Positions 32,661 to 41,865 of a DNA stretch of 64,000 nucleotides are shown piece after piece. The DNA comes from CAZCFB01 sp964511535. GTDB taxonomy: Bacteria > Myxococcota_A > Polyangia > GCA-2747355 > CAZCFB01. The DNA is taken from contig CAZEFW010000005.1 in NCBI GenBank assembly GCA_964511535.1, positions 1-64,000 of the forward strand, written 5' to 3'. The stretch's first letter is position 1. The number at the start of each line of letters is the position of its first letter. Below the pieces are notes generated by a model. That model searched no databases, was not told the DNA's origin, and saw only the letters and a list, made by a program, of their open reading frames with translations. The translations under genes were made by a program, and so were the position numbers.

Positions 32661-33806
32661 TTATTTGCCCTTGGCGGGCGGTTTGTTGTCCGCCCCAGGG
32701 GGCTTCTTGCCCTCGACGGGCTTGCCCTCGACGGGCTTGTCCTCCACGGGCTTGCCCTCTTCCCCGGGCGGCTCGACCCCCTCGGGGGCGACGCCCTTGC
32801 GCGCGGGCAGCTTGCCCATCACCGCATCGCTCACGGTCTGGCCGTCCGCCTTGAGCTTGTACGGCTCCGGCGACGGGTGGAACCCCGCCGGCGGGAAGGC
32901 GAGGTCCGCGCGCTCCACCTCCTCCAGATCCATGGCGATGACCCGGGTCGCGATGGTGGGCGGCTGGTCCCCCTTCTGCCGCTTCTGGCCCTCGTTGATC
33001 ACCTCCATCTGCCAGCTCAACGGGAAGCCGATGCGGGCCTTGATCTTGGCCACCGTCTCGGCCCCGTTCTTGTCCTGAAAGGGCAGGGTGAGGAAGTCGA
33101 TGAAGGTCTCCTTCCACGCCTTGGGCAGCCGCTCGTCCCTGGTGTGCATGATGGTCAGCCGCACCCTGACGCGCCCGCTCTTCTCCGACGATTTGAGCTT
33201 CACCCGCCAGTCGAAGCCGAGCTCACCCTCGGTGACGATGGTCTCGTAGCCGAGCACCTTCTGGGGGGCGGGGGCGTCGGGCATGAAGGCCACCTGGTAC
33301 TCCCGCCGCGCGGCAACGGGCCCACCCTCGAGGAAGCTGCCCAGCTCGGATCCGCCCATACCCCAGTACCGCTGCTCGCCCGGGTCGATGAGCAGGTAGC
33401 GCTTGCGCTTGGCGTCGTAGCGCACCTCGGTGCCCACCGGCATGTACCAGCCGGGCGTGTTGAACACCAGCTTGCCCCGCTCGCCGGTGACCACCAGCGC
33501 CTGGTTCAGCGCCGACGCCTCGGCCGCCTTCTTGAGCGCCTCGTCCTTGATCTCGCCGGCGTTCGCGCCCGGCACCTCGGTCATGGTCATCAGCTCCATG
33601 GTGGCAGCCTTGACCTTGCCCTTGGCGTAGGCGCTGTCCGCGGGGAGCGCCGCGTTGCCGGGCGAGGGCTCGCTGGCCGGCTCGGGGGCCTCCTTGCCGG
33701 CCGCGGGCGGCGGCTCCTTGCCCGCGGGGGCGGGGCCCGGCTTCTTCTTGCACCCGGCCAGGGCGAACACGCCCAGCAGGGCGCAACAGATGATGGTGGT
33801 GCGCAT
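32661..33806 (-). CDS. Lipoprotein with charged repeat tail
   Basis: The 381 aa product begins at ATG 33806 with AGGAGGAG just upstream; the longer in-frame extension is discarded. A lipoprotein signal (LLGVFALAGC) is followed by a Lys/Pro/Glu/Ala-rich linker. A central domain (about 65-320) contains RYDAKRKRYLLIDPGEQRYWGMG and YQVAFMPDA, reminiscent of periplasmic DUF4412-type proteins but not a firm match. The tail has short KPVE repeats (GKPVEDKPVEGKPVEGKK). It probably heads the minus-strand envelope operon running to 27664. Confidence 0.7.
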   Translation of the reverse strand: MRTTIICCALLGVFALAGCKKKPGPAPAGKEPPPAAGKEAPEPASEPSPGNAALPADSAYAKGKVKAATMELMTMTEVPGANAGEIKDEALKKAAEASALNQALVVTGERGKLVFNTPGWYMPVGTEVRYDAKRKRYLLIDPGEQRYWGMGGSELGSFLEGGPVAARREYQVAFMPDAPAPQKVLGYETIVTEGELGFDWRVKLKSSEKSGRVRVRLTIMHTRDERLPKAWKETFIDFLTLPFQDKNGAETVAKIKARIGFPLSWQMEVINEGQKRQKGDQPPTIATRVIAMDLEEVERADLAFPPAGFHPSPEPYKLKADGQTVSDAVMGKLPARKGVAPEGVEPPGEEGKPVEDKPVEGKPVEGKKPPGADNKPPAKGK

Positions 33807-33885
33807 CACGACGCCTCCTCCTGTGGATACTGGAGATGTTACGGGCCGGGGCCGCCGGCTGTCGACCGTCAACTGCCTCGGGGGG

Positions 33886-35367
33886 CTACGGGGTCCAGCG
33901 CAGCACCGGCTTGCGCGCCGCGCTGGCCTCGTCCATTCGGCGCACCCCGGTGGCGTGGGGGGCGCCCTTGATCAGCTCCGGATCTTCCTTGGCGTCCCGC
34001 ACGATCTCCTCGAGCGCGCCCACGAAGCAGTCGATGGTCTCCACCGACTCGCTCTCGGTGGGCTCGATCATCAGCGCGCCAGGCACCACCAGCGGGAAGT
34101 ACATGGTGGGCGGGTGGAAGCCGTAGTCCATCAGGCGCTTGGAGATGTCCAGGGTGGTGACCCCCGTCTCCTTCAGGTCACGGTCGCTGGCCACCACCTC
34201 GTGCATGCAGACGCCGGGGTAGGGGATGTGCAGCAGCCCCTCGATCCGGCGGCGCAGGTAGTTCGCGTTGAGCACCGCCATCTCGGTGGCCTCGGTCAGG
34301 CCGCTGGCTCCCAGCTCGCGCATGAAGGCGTAGGCCCGCACGTGCATGCCGAAGTTGCCGTAGAACGAGCGCAGCCGCCCCACCGTGCCGGGGCGGTCGT
34401 AGTCGAGGTGGAAGGTCCCGTCCTCGCGCCGCTCCACCGTGGGCGTGGGCAGGAAGGGCACCAGCGACGCGCCGACCCCCACCGGGCCAGCCCCCGGTCC
34501 GCCGCCGCCGTGGGGCGTGGCGAAGGTCTTGTGCAGGTTGAAGTGCATCACGTCCACGCCGTGGTCCCCGGGGCGGAACTTGCCCATCAACGCGTTCAGG
34601 TTGGCGCCGTCCATGTAGACCAGCCCCCCGGCGTCATGCACCCGCTGGACGATCTCGCCGATGTGCGTCTCGAACAGGCCGAGGGTGCTCGGGTTGGTGA
34701 GCATGATCCCCGCGGTCTGGTCGTCCAGGGCCTCGGCCACCGCCTGCACCGGCAGCACGCCGTCGGCGCCGGTCTCCAGCTGCACCGTGGAGAAGCCGTT
34801 GAGCGAGCAGGACGCAGGGTTGGTGCCGTGGGCCGTGTCGGGGATCAGCACCTTGGTGCGCCCGGTGTCCCCCCGGCTCAGGTGGTAGGCGCGGATCAGC
34901 ATCAGGCCGCACAGCTCGCCGTGGGCGCCGGCCGCCGGCTGCAGGGTGACCCGCTCGAAGCCGGAGACGCCGCACAGCAGCTGCTCCAGCCGCCACATCA
35001 GCTCCAGCGCGCCCTGCAGCTGCTCCTCGGGCTGGTACGGGTGCAGCGCGTTGAGCGAGGCGATGCCCGCCGCGGCGTCGGCGCTCTTGGGGTTGTACTT
35101 CATGGTGCAGGAGCCGAGGGGGTACATCCCCTTGTCGATGTGGTGGTTCCACAGCGAGGCGCGGGTGTAGTGCCGCACCACCTCGGGTTCGCTCACCTCG
35201 GGCAGGCCGGGGCGCTCGTCTCGCACCAGCTCGGCGGGCCACAGGGCGGCCGGGTCCGCCGCCGGCACGTCCATGGCGGGCAGGGTGGCGCCGCTGCGAC
35301 CGGCAGAGCTCTGGACGAAGATGGGGGCCTCCTCGCTGAGGAGGGCGCGGGTCTCGGGGCTGCTCAT
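33886..35367 (-). CDS. gcvPB: Glycine dehydrogenase (decarboxylating) subunit 2
   Basis: The 493 aa protein is the PLP-binding C-terminal half of the split P-protein of the glycine cleavage system. It decarboxylates glycine and passes the aminomethyl group to lipoyl-GcvH. The PLP lysine is Lys280 in HFNLHKTFATPHGGGGPG. Other landmarks are MYPLGSCTMKYNPK, AHGELCGLMLIRAYH, PDTAHGTNPAS and YMDGANLNALMG. The start codon overlaps the gcvPA stop (ATGA), so the two halves are made in equal amounts. It is the last gene of the gcvT-H-PA-PB operon. Confidence 0.96.
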   Translation of the reverse strand: MSSPETRALLSEEAPIFVQSSAGRSGATLPAMDVPAADPAALWPAELVRDERPGLPEVSEPEVVRHYTRASLWNHHIDKGMYPLGSCTMKYNPKSADAAAGIASLNALHPYQPEEQLQGALELMWRLEQLLCGVSGFERVTLQPAAGAHGELCGLMLIRAYHLSRGDTGRTKVLIPDTAHGTNPASCSLNGFSTVQLETGADGVLPVQAVAEALDDQTAGIMLTNPSTLGLFETHIGEIVQRVHDAGGLVYMDGANLNALMGKFRPGDHGVDVMHFNLHKTFATPHGGGGPGAGPVGVGASLVPFLPTPTVERREDGTFHLDYDRPGTVGRLRSFYGNFGMHVRAYAFMRELGASGLTEATEMAVLNANYLRRRIEGLLHIPYPGVCMHEVVASDRDLKETGVTTLDISKRLMDYGFHPPTMYFPLVVPGALMIEPTESESVETIDCFVGALEEIVRDAKEDPELIKGAPHATGVRRMDEASAARKPVLRWTP

Positions 35368-36737
35368 GCGGTCACCTCCGCCAGGATGCGGGCCAGGTCG
35401 TCGATCTCCTCCTTGCGGTGTCCCTCGTTGATCGACACCAGCAGGGCGCCGTTCAGCTCCGGCGCGAAGCGGCCCAGGGCGACCCCCGGCACCAGGCCGC
35501 GCGCCGCCGCCGCCGACACCACCGCGGCAGCATCGCCGCCGGGCACGTCGAGGCAGAACTCGTTGAAGGTATGGCCCGGGAAGCGCAGCGCGAAGCCGTC
35601 CAGGGCGGCCAGGCGCTGCTTGGCGTACTCGGCCTTGGCCAGGTTCAGCCGGGCCAGCCCGTCGAAGCCGCCCTTGCCCAGCAGGGAGAGGTGGATTGCG
35701 AAGCGCAGCGCCATCAGGCCGTGGTTGGTGCAGATGTTGCTCGTGGCCTTCTCCCGGCGGATGTGCTGCTCCCGGGTGGAGAGGGTGAGCACGAACCCGG
35801 GCTTGCCGTCCAGATCCCTGGTCTGTCCCACCAGCCGACCCGGGATGGCCCGGCGCGCTTTCTTGCCGCTGGCGGCCAGCATGCCCACGCCGGGGCCGCC
35901 GAGGTTGGGCGGCCCGGCCAGGCCGATGCCCTCGCCCACGGCGATGTCAGCGCCGGCCGCGCCAGGAGCGCGGGCCAGCGCCAGTGAGAGGGGCTCTGCG
36001 CACACGGCGATGACCAGCGCCTTGTGGGCGTGGGCCGCCTCGCACACCGGCGCCAGGTCCTCCAGCAGGCCGAAGAAGTTGGGCGACTGCACCACCACCG
36101 CCGCCACGTCCTTGCCCAGGGCCGCGTCCAGGGCCGCGAGATCGGTGCGACCCTCGGGCGTGAGGGGAAGGCTGGTCAGCTGATCCTCCAGCGGGCCGAG
36201 GCCGGCCATGTAGGTCCGCGCCACCTCGAGGTACTCCGGGTGGACGCCCCCGGAGACGAGCACGCGGTCCCGCCGGGTGAGCCGCCGGGCCATGAGCATC
36301 GCCTCCACCGCCGCGGTGGCGCCGTCGTACATGGAGGCGTTGGAGAACTCCATGCCGAACAGCTCGCACACCATGGTCTGGTACTCGAAGATGGCCAGCA
36401 GCGTGCCCTGGGACACCTCGGGCTGGTACGGCGTGTAGGCGGTGTAGAACTCGCTGCGCAGGGACAGGTGGTCCACCACCCGCGGCACCTGGTGGGCGTG
36501 CAGCCCGGCGCCCACGAAGGCCCGATTGCCCGTGGCCGCGCCGGCGGTGACGTTTCGCCCGCCCAGCTCCTCGAGGTGGGCCATGAGCTCACCCTCGGAC
36601 AGGGGCGCAGGCAGCGGCAGATCGTCGCCGAACCGCTGGGCCTCCGGGATCACCTGGAACAGGGCCTCGACGCTGTCGACGCCGATGACGTTCAACATCC
36701 GCTGGATGTCGTCAGGGGTATGGGGAATATATCGCAT
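35364..36737 (-). CDS. gcvPA: Glycine dehydrogenase (decarboxylating) subunit 1
   Basis: The 457 aa protein is the N-terminal half of the split P-protein: MRYIPHTPDDIQRML, FVGAGLHAHQVPRVVDHL, FYTAYTPYQPEVSQGTL, NASMYDGATAAVEAM, GIGLAGPPNLGGPGVGML and the C-terminal FNEFCLDVPG. It lacks the PLP lysine, which is in GcvPB, and forms the heterotetramer with it. AGGAAGG lies before the ATG at 36737; the longer in-frame start is not needed. The gene follows gcvH by 75 bp. Confidence 0.96.
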   Translation of the reverse strand: MRYIPHTPDDIQRMLNVIGVDSVEALFQVIPEAQRFGDDLPLPAPLSEGELMAHLEELGGRNVTAGAATGNRAFVGAGLHAHQVPRVVDHLSLRSEFYTAYTPYQPEVSQGTLLAIFEYQTMVCELFGMEFSNASMYDGATAAVEAMLMARRLTRRDRVLVSGGVHPEYLEVARTYMAGLGPLEDQLTSLPLTPEGRTDLAALDAALGKDVAAVVVQSPNFFGLLEDLAPVCEAAHAHKALVIAVCAEPLSLALARAPGAAGADIAVGEGIGLAGPPNLGGPGVGMLAASGKKARRAIPGRLVGQTRDLDGKPGFVLTLSTREQHIRREKATSNICTNHGLMALRFAIHLSLLGKGGFDGLARLNLAKAEYAKQRLAALDGFALRFPGHTFNEFCLDVPGGDAAAVVSAAAARGLVPGVALGRFAPELNGALLVSINEGHRKEEIDDLARILAEVTA

Positions 36738-36812
36738 GGAACCCTTCCTCGTGGTGCGCGGGGCCGCTTCCCGCCGAGTCACCGTCGCCGCCGATGTGGA
36801 GGGTGCGAGGGG

Positions 36813-37196
36813 CTAGGACTGCTCGGCCACCAGCGCCTCGTATGCCGCGCTGTCCATCAGCGCCTCGAAGTCGCCGGCGTCGGCCTTGATCACCACCAGC
36901 CAGCCGTCGCCATAGGGCGCGTCGTTGACCAGCTCGGGGGCGTCCTCCAGCGCCTCGTTCACCTTGACCACGGTGCCGGCCATGGGGGCGTAGAGATCGG
37001 AGACCGACTTGACCGACTCGATGGTGCCGAACGCCTCACCGGCGTCCACCTCGTCGCCCTCCTCGGGAAGATCCACCAGGGTGATGTCGCCCAGCTGCTC
37101 CACGGCGAAGCCTGTGATGCCGATGACGTAGCCGCCGTCGTCGGCCTTGGCCCACTCGTGGTCCTTGGTGTAGCGGAGGTCCTTGGGGAAGTCCAT
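36813..37196 (-). CDS. gcvH: Glycine cleavage system H protein
   Basis: The 127 aa lipoyl-carrier protein shuttles the methylamine group among P, T and L proteins. The lipoylated residue is Lys63 in GTIESVKSVSDLYAP. Other landmarks are RYTKDHEWAK at the N-terminus and LPEEGDEVDAGE. The ATG at 37196 has AGGAG 9 nt upstream and gives the standard length, so the 15-codon longer frame is rejected. It lies 34 bp downstream of gcvT. Confidence 0.96.
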   Translation of the reverse strand: MDFPKDLRYTKDHEWAKADDGGYVIGITGFAVEQLGDITLVDLPEEGDEVDAGEAFGTIESVKSVSDLYAPMAGTVVKVNEALEDAPELVNDAPYGDGWLVVIKADAGDFEALMDSAAYEALVAEQS

Positions 37197-37230
37197 GTTC
37201 GCTGCTCCTGTACCTGAAGGTGAAGAGTCC

Positions 37231-38355
37231 TCAGTATTCACGCTTGTAAAACGGCCCGGGCACCACCTCGACCTGCACCGGCTTGCCGCGCACGTCGACC
37301 ACCAGCGCGGTGCCCGCGGCCGCCTGCGCCACGGGCACGTAGCCCAGGGCGATGCCCTTGCCCAGGGTGGGCGACTTGGTGCCGCTGGTCACCACGCCGA
37401 TCTCCTCGCCGACGCCGCCGTCGGGGCCGGGCAGGTGGATGGTGTGGTGCTGACGCGCGAAGCCGCGGCTGCGCATCTCCATGCACACCAGCTTGCGCGA
37501 GATGCCGCCCTTCTTCTTTGCTGCCTTGATCGGGCTGAAGCCGATGAACTCGCCCTTCTTGAGCTTCACGGTCCAGCCGAGCCCGGCCTCGATGGGGTTG
37601 GTGGTGGCGTCGATGTCGTTGCCGTACAGCGGCAGCCGCGCCTCAAGGCGGAGCGTGTCCCGGGCCCCGAGGCCGCAGGGCAAGATGCCCGCCGGCTCCC
37701 CGGCCGCCATCAGGGCCTTCCACAGGGTGGGGCCGTCGTCGGCGGCGCACAGGATCTCGAACCCGTCCTCGCCGGTGTAGCCGGTGCGGCTGGCGGTGCA
37801 GCGCACCCCGGCCACAGTGACCTCGCGGAACCAGAACGGCTTGAGCGCGCTCAGGTCCTCGCCGCACAGCTCCGACAGCAGGCCCATCGCCTCGCGCCCC
37901 TGCAGGGCGAGCAGGGCGTAGTCGTCGCTGTTGTTCTCCACGACGCAGCGGTCGCCGGTCTGCTCCACGAACCAGTCGAAGTCCTTCTGGATGTTGGACG
38001 CGTTTACCACCACCAGCACATGGTCCTCGGCCAGGCGGTAGACCAGGCAGTCGTCCACGATGCCGCCGTCGGAGTAGGTGATGGGGGTATACAGCGCCTT
38101 GCCGTCCACCAGCCCGAGCACGTTGTTGGTCACCAGCCGGTGCACCGCGTCCAGCGCGCTAGGGCCCTTGAACTCCACCTCTCCCATGTGGCTGACGTCG
38201 AACAGCCCCACGGCCGTGCGCACCGCCGCGTGCTCGGCCGACAGGCCGCTGTACTGCACGGGCATCATGTACCCGGCGAATTCGACCATGCGGCCCCCCA
38301 GCTCAACATGCAGGGGGTACAGCGGGGTCTGCTTGACGTCTGCGGAATTGCTCAT
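37231..38355 (-). CDS. gcvT: Glycine cleavage system T protein (aminomethyltransferase)
   Basis: The 374 aa protein transfers the methylene group from lipoyl-GcvH to tetrahydrofolate, releasing ammonia. Landmarks are MVEFAGYMMPVQYSGLSAEHAAVRTAVGLFDVSHMGEVEF, SRTGYTGEDGFEIL, LGARDTLRLEARLPLYGNDID and the C-terminal IGVVTSGTKSPTLGKGIALGYV. It is the first gene of the operon. The lipoamide dehydrogenase (L protein) is not in this window. No glycine riboswitch is evident in the 139 bp upstream. Confidence 0.96.
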   Translation of the reverse strand: MSNSADVKQTPLYPLHVELGGRMVEFAGYMMPVQYSGLSAEHAAVRTAVGLFDVSHMGEVEFKGPSALDAVHRLVTNNVLGLVDGKALYTPITYSDGGIVDDCLVYRLAEDHVLVVVNASNIQKDFDWFVEQTGDRCVVENNSDDYALLALQGREAMGLLSELCGEDLSALKPFWFREVTVAGVRCTASRTGYTGEDGFEILCAADDGPTLWKALMAAGEPAGILPCGLGARDTLRLEARLPLYGNDIDATTNPIEAGLGWTVKLKKGEFIGFSPIKAAKKKGGISRKLVCMEMRSRGFARQHHTIHLPGPDGGVGEEIGVVTSGTKSPTLGKGIALGYVPVAQAAAGTALVVDVRGKPVQVEVVPGPFYKREY

Positions 38356-38438
38356 CCTTGACCTCGGGCTGCCAGTCCGGTCAGGAGCATAAACCAGGAG
38401 CGCGAGAGATCAAGGGCTGGCTCGCTGGCGCTCGCGGG

Positions 38439-38466
38439 CTTCAGGCTTCAGGCCTCTAGCTTCAGG
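38439..38466. repeat. CTTCAGG heptamer repeats
   Basis: CTTCAGG occurs twice in tandem (38439-38445, 38446-38452) and once more at 38460-38466 with one heptamer of unrelated sequence between. The same heptamer occurs four times at 61271-61298. It lies between gcvT and the lipocalin-like gene. It is probably an unstable simple repeat rather than a regulatory array. Confidence 0.6.
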
Positions 38467-38494
38467 GCAGATGGCCTGGGGCCCCGGGAGCGTT

Positions 38495-39520
38495 TTAGCC
38501 TGGTACGGTCACGTGGCGCCGGCTGATGAAGCCGTCGGGGCTGCGGGTCATGTACTCGAAGTGGGCGGTGCGGTGGGCCGTGAGGCGGCAGAGCTGGCGG
38601 AAGGGCGCGCGCAGGGACCGCCGGGTCCAGACCGTGAACGAGGCGTCTCCCACCTCGGTGTTGTGGCAGAAGCTCGGCTCGCCGTCCGGATCCACGTAGG
38701 GCGTGGTGATCAGATCCTCGGGGCGGCAGCGCAGCTCGCCCTGGAGCTTCATCCGCCGGCCCGTGGCCTTCAGCTCGTACAGCCCCGTCTCCCAGGACCC
38801 CCGGGTCAGGGGCAGGGTGGCGAACCGGTTGAAGTGGTAAACCTCGCTGCCCAGGTAGAGCGAGACGAAGGTCATGGGGGGCGTCACCAGCCCGGCGCGC
38901 TTGAGGCGCACGGTGGTGGACTCCAGGCAGGCCGTGGGATCTTCGCGGAAGGCGTTGCAGTGGCTCCAGGCGTGGGCGTGGGCGTGCTTGCGCCCCCACA
39001 CATGGCTCTGGCAGCCCGGCTCTCCGTCCAGCTCGTAGATCTCGCCGTCCACCGTGACCTCGCCGTTGATGTAGATCATCAGGTTCGGCGACAGGACCCG
39101 GCTGTCGGCCCACTTGCCGCTGTACACCGCGTCGGGCAGGTGGCGGTGGGTGAACAGGGTCGGCTTGAAAGCCAGGTCCCAGGTCACCTCGTGGGTATCC
39201 CCCGACAGCTGGCCCTTGAGCTCGCCGTGGCGCATGAAGGCGCCGGCGATCTCGAGCGAGAACGGGTCCTCGCTCACCGCCAGCTCGGTCACCGGGAACT
39301 TGCGGTTGATACCGAAGTTGCGCTCCGGGTGGCGGGCGTCGAAGAAGGCGAACCAGAGCTGGCAGTACGGCTCGCCGTGATCCCCAAGCGGGGACTCCAG
39401 GGTATAGCGGATCCAGAAACCGGTGGCTGTGGCCCGGTGGTTGAAGGTGCTATACCAGACCTCGTAGTGGCCCCGCTTGTTGCGGTCCCACACCATACGG
39501 TTGTTCTTTTCGCTGCTCAT
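38495..39520 (-). CDS. Lipocalin-like (CrtC/AttH-type) protein
   Basis: The 341 aa protein starts at ATG 39520 (MSSEKNNRMVWDRNKRGHYEVWYSTFNHRATATGFWIRY). Its layout resembles the AttH / hydroxyneurosporene-synthase (CrtC) lipocalin-like family, with two beta domains. The N-terminal part has WYSTFNHRATATGFWIRYTL. The family's GxxxHxWG-type block is seen as GCQSHVWGRKHAHAHAWSHCNAF, which has an unusual His-rich stretch. The C-terminal half has barrel strands. Family members include isoprenoid hydratases and carotenoid or lipid enzymes. There is no signal peptide. The start is divergent from the Nudix gene. Confidence 0.55.
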   Translation of the reverse strand: MSSEKNNRMVWDRNKRGHYEVWYSTFNHRATATGFWIRYTLESPLGDHGEPYCQLWFAFFDARHPERNFGINRKFPVTELAVSEDPFSLEIAGAFMRHGELKGQLSGDTHEVTWDLAFKPTLFTHRHLPDAVYSGKWADSRVLSPNLMIYINGEVTVDGEIYELDGEPGCQSHVWGRKHAHAHAWSHCNAFREDPTACLESTTVRLKRAGLVTPPMTFVSLYLGSEVYHFNRFATLPLTRGSWETGLYELKATGRRMKLQGELRCRPEDLITTPYVDPDGEPSFCHNTEVGDASFTVWTRRSLRAPFRQLCRLTAHRTAHFEYMTRSPDGFISRRHVTVPG

Positions 39521-39611
39521 GAGGTACACGCTCTCGGGCAGAGGAGACGGCCTTCTTCGACAGGTACGAGTGAACATCAAACGCTAGCACAAAGCAGGGG
39601 AGCTTGGAACG

Positions 39612-40280
39612 ATGGGTCAGCCGGTAGAAGATGTTGAGATCCTGGAGAGCACCGTGATGGGCGAGGGCGGGTTCGCCCGGCTTCGGCGGTGCATGGTGCG
39701 CAACCTGCGGGAGGACGGCTCCCGCTCGGATCCGTACCTGCTGGACATACTGGAGCGGCCGGTGGGGGCGGACGCCGTGGTGGTGCTGGCCCACGACAGG
39801 CTCGACGACGGGACGGTGCGGGTGCTGCTGCGCCGCGGCCTGCGCCCGGTGCCGCGGCTGGGAAGGTCAGGGGAGCCCACCCGGGAGGGGGAGGTCCCCG
39901 ACCTGATGCAGCTGGAGGCGGTGGCCGGGATCCTCGAGGCTGACGACCGCGGAGAGGAGGGGCTGCACGCCCGCGCCGCCGAGGAGCTGCTCGAGGAGGC
40001 CGGGCTGCGGGTTCCCCCCACCGACGTGGTCAGCCTGGGGCCGCCGGTGTTCAACTCCCTCGGCATCATGGCGGAGCGGATCTATTTCTGCGCGGTGCCG
40101 GCGCCGCTGGAGGAGCTGGAAGATCCCGAGGGGGACGGCACGCCGCTGGAGGAAGGATCCGCGCCGGAGCTCTATACCATGGAGCAGGCCCTGGCCCTGT
40201 GTGAGCGCGGCGAGATCCAGGACGCCAAGACCGAGCTCGCCCTGCGCCGCCTCGCCCTGCGCCTGTGGGCCTCCGACTGA
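39612..40280 (+). CDS. Nudix hydrolase
   Basis: The 222 aa protein has a Nudix box running from about Gly105, AGILEADDRGEEGLHARAAEELLEEAGL. The consensus REUxEExGU is EELLEEAGL here, so the usual Arg is Glu; the metal-binding EExxEE glutamates are kept. It hydrolyses a nucleoside diphosphate linked to another moiety; ADP-ribose-type substrates are plausible, given the long N-terminal domain, but not proven. There is no signal peptide. Confidence 0.82.
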   Translation: MGQPVEDVEILESTVMGEGGFARLRRCMVRNLREDGSRSDPYLLDILERPVGADAVVVLAHDRLDDGTVRVLLRRGLRPVPRLGRSGEPTREGEVPDLMQLEAVAGILEADDRGEEGLHARAAEELLEEAGLRVPPTDVVSLGPPVFNSLGIMAERIYFCAVPAPLEELEDPEGDGTPLEEGSAPELYTMEQALALCERGEIQDAKTELALRRLALRLWASD

Positions 40281-40291
40281 AAACCCGAAAC

Positions 40292-40342
40292 GGGACGCTT
40301 TTCAGAAGTTCAGTAGTTCAGAAAAGGGGACGCTTTTCAGAA
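40292..40342. repeat. Direct repeat GGGACGCTTTTCAGAA
   Basis: The 16 bp sequence occurs at 40292-40307 and 40327-40342 in the gap between the Nudix and dacB genes, separated by AGTTCAG-type filler. It has the look of a degenerate dispersed intergenic repeat. No promoter is evident from it. Confidence 0.6.
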
Positions 40343-40409
40343 ACGTCAGCGGCAATATCCAGGCTTATCCAGCCCTCCGAGGGCTCAGGTTAGGTACACT
40401 GTGAGGCCC

Positions 40410-41861
40410 ATGATCCGATCCGCGCTCATCCTGACGACCCTCCTGCTCGCGTGGCCGGCCCAGGCCCGGGACACCGGCCTGGCCGACCTGAAGACAACCC
40501 TGCGAGAGCTGTCCAAGGACCCAAGAATCCAGGGCGCCAGGCTGGGCATCGTGGCCAGGGACCTGGACTCGGGCAAGGACGTGATCCGCATGCGTCCAAC
40601 GGAGAAGTTCAACGTGGCGTCGGTGACCAAGCTGCTCACCTCGGCGGCGGCGCTCTCACGCCTGGGGCCCGAGTTCCGGTTCAAGACGGTGATGTACGCC
40701 AGGAAGGTGGAAGGTGACGCGGTGCAGGGGGACCTGTACGTCAAGGGCTTCGGCGACCCGACCCTGGCCGAAGGCGGCATCTGGCAGATGGTGCAGCAGC
40801 TGTATGACCGCGGCGTGCGGCGGGTGACCGGCGGCCTGGTCATCGACGAGAGCCACCTGGACGCGCTGCGCGATCCGCCGCTGTTCGAGACCCGGGACAC
40901 CGACATGTACTATCGCCCCACCACCGGCGCGCTGTCGGTGGGGCGCAACATCCTGCGGGTGATGGTGCGCGGCGGCGCCCGTAAGGGAGACCCCGCCATG
41001 GTGCTGCTGGAGCCGCGGTCGAGCCACTTCCGCGCCGCGGGGAAGGTGGCCACCACCTCCCGGGGAGGGCGGAGCCGGATCCGGGTCAAGGCCGCGGTGC
41101 TGGCTGACCAGGGCGGGGTGATGCAGGTCTCGGTGAAGGGCAAGGTGCGCCCGCGAGGCCTGCGCCAGGTGGCGCGGCTGAGGGTGGAGGACCCGGGCAT
41201 GGCCGCCGGCCGCGCCTTCCTCGACGCGCTGGCCCTGCGAGGCATCGCCCTGGGCCGGCCCGGGATCAAGCGCGCCGCGATCCCGAAGAAGAAGCCGCAG
41301 GTGCTGGCGTGGTGGCGCTCGGCCCCGCTGACCGAGCTGCTGCACACCATGAACAAGAAGAGCGACAACTTCATGGCCGAGCAGCTGCTCAAGGTGATGG
41401 GCGCCGAGACGGTGGGGCTCCCCGGCAGCTCGGCCGGCGGGCTGCGCGCGGTCAAGGCGTACCTGGCCCGGGTGGGCCTTGCCCCGGGCTCCTACGAGCT
41501 GAAGAACGGATCCGGCCTGTACGAGGCGAGCTCCCTGTCGCCGGTCCAGGTGGTCACGGTGCTGCGGTACGCTCTGCGCGACTTCAAGACCGGCCCGGAC
41601 CTTGCGGCCTCGCTGGCCATCGGCGGCGTGGACGGCACCCTGCGGCGGCGCCAGCGAGAGACCGCCGCGGAGCGCTACGTGCGGGCCAAGACGGGCACCC
41701 TGAGCGGGGTGGTCTCCCTCGCCGGAATGTCCGGCGGCAGCGCGCGCCGCCCCATGGTGTTCGCGGCCTTCATCAACGACCTGCCCGAGGGCAAGGTCGG
41801 CAAGGGGCGCGCCGTGCTGGACGACGTGGCCGCCGCCCTGGTCACCTACCTGGAGCGGTGA
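40410..41861 (+). CDS. dacB: D-alanyl-D-alanine carboxypeptidase/endopeptidase (PBP4)
   Basis: The 483 aa class C low-molecular-weight penicillin-binding protein starts with a Sec signal (LILTTLLLAWPAQA). The active-site triad is SVTK (Ser71, Lys74), SDN in KKSDNFMAEQLLK, and KTG in RAKTGTLSGVVSLAG. It cleaves the terminal D-Ala and peptidoglycan crosslinks in the periplasm. Domain insertions between SxxK and SxN (about residues 160-290) are typical of PBP4. ATG 40410 is chosen over GTG 40401 because it puts the signal at the N-terminus; the alternative adds three residues. rarA begins 4 bp downstream. Confidence 0.9.
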   Translation: MIRSALILTTLLLAWPAQARDTGLADLKTTLRELSKDPRIQGARLGIVARDLDSGKDVIRMRPTEKFNVASVTKLLTSAAALSRLGPEFRFKTVMYARKVEGDAVQGDLYVKGFGDPTLAEGGIWQMVQQLYDRGVRRVTGGLVIDESHLDALRDPPLFETRDTDMYYRPTTGALSVGRNILRVMVRGGARKGDPAMVLLEPRSSHFRAAGKVATTSRGGRSRIRVKAAVLADQGGVMQVSVKGKVRPRGLRQVARLRVEDPGMAAGRAFLDALALRGIALGRPGIKRAAIPKKKPQVLAWWRSAPLTELLHTMNKKSDNFMAEQLLKVMGAETVGLPGSSAGGLRAVKAYLARVGLAPGSYELKNGSGLYEASSLSPVQVVTVLRYALRDFKTGPDLAASLAIGGVDGTLRRRQRETAAERYVRAKTGTLSGVVSLAGMSGGSARRPMVFAAFINDLPEGKVGKGRAVLDDVAAALVTYLER

Positions 41862-41865
41862 GCCG

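Noticed and set aside
38439..38466. CRISPR-like array from the CTTCAGG repeats
   Set aside because: Heptamers are in direct tandem without unique spacers and no cas genes are present.
38356..38494. Possible glycine riboswitch upstream of gcvT
   Set aside because: I looked for the tandem aptamer cores but found only a GC-rich dyad and CTTCAGG repeats; nothing supports it.
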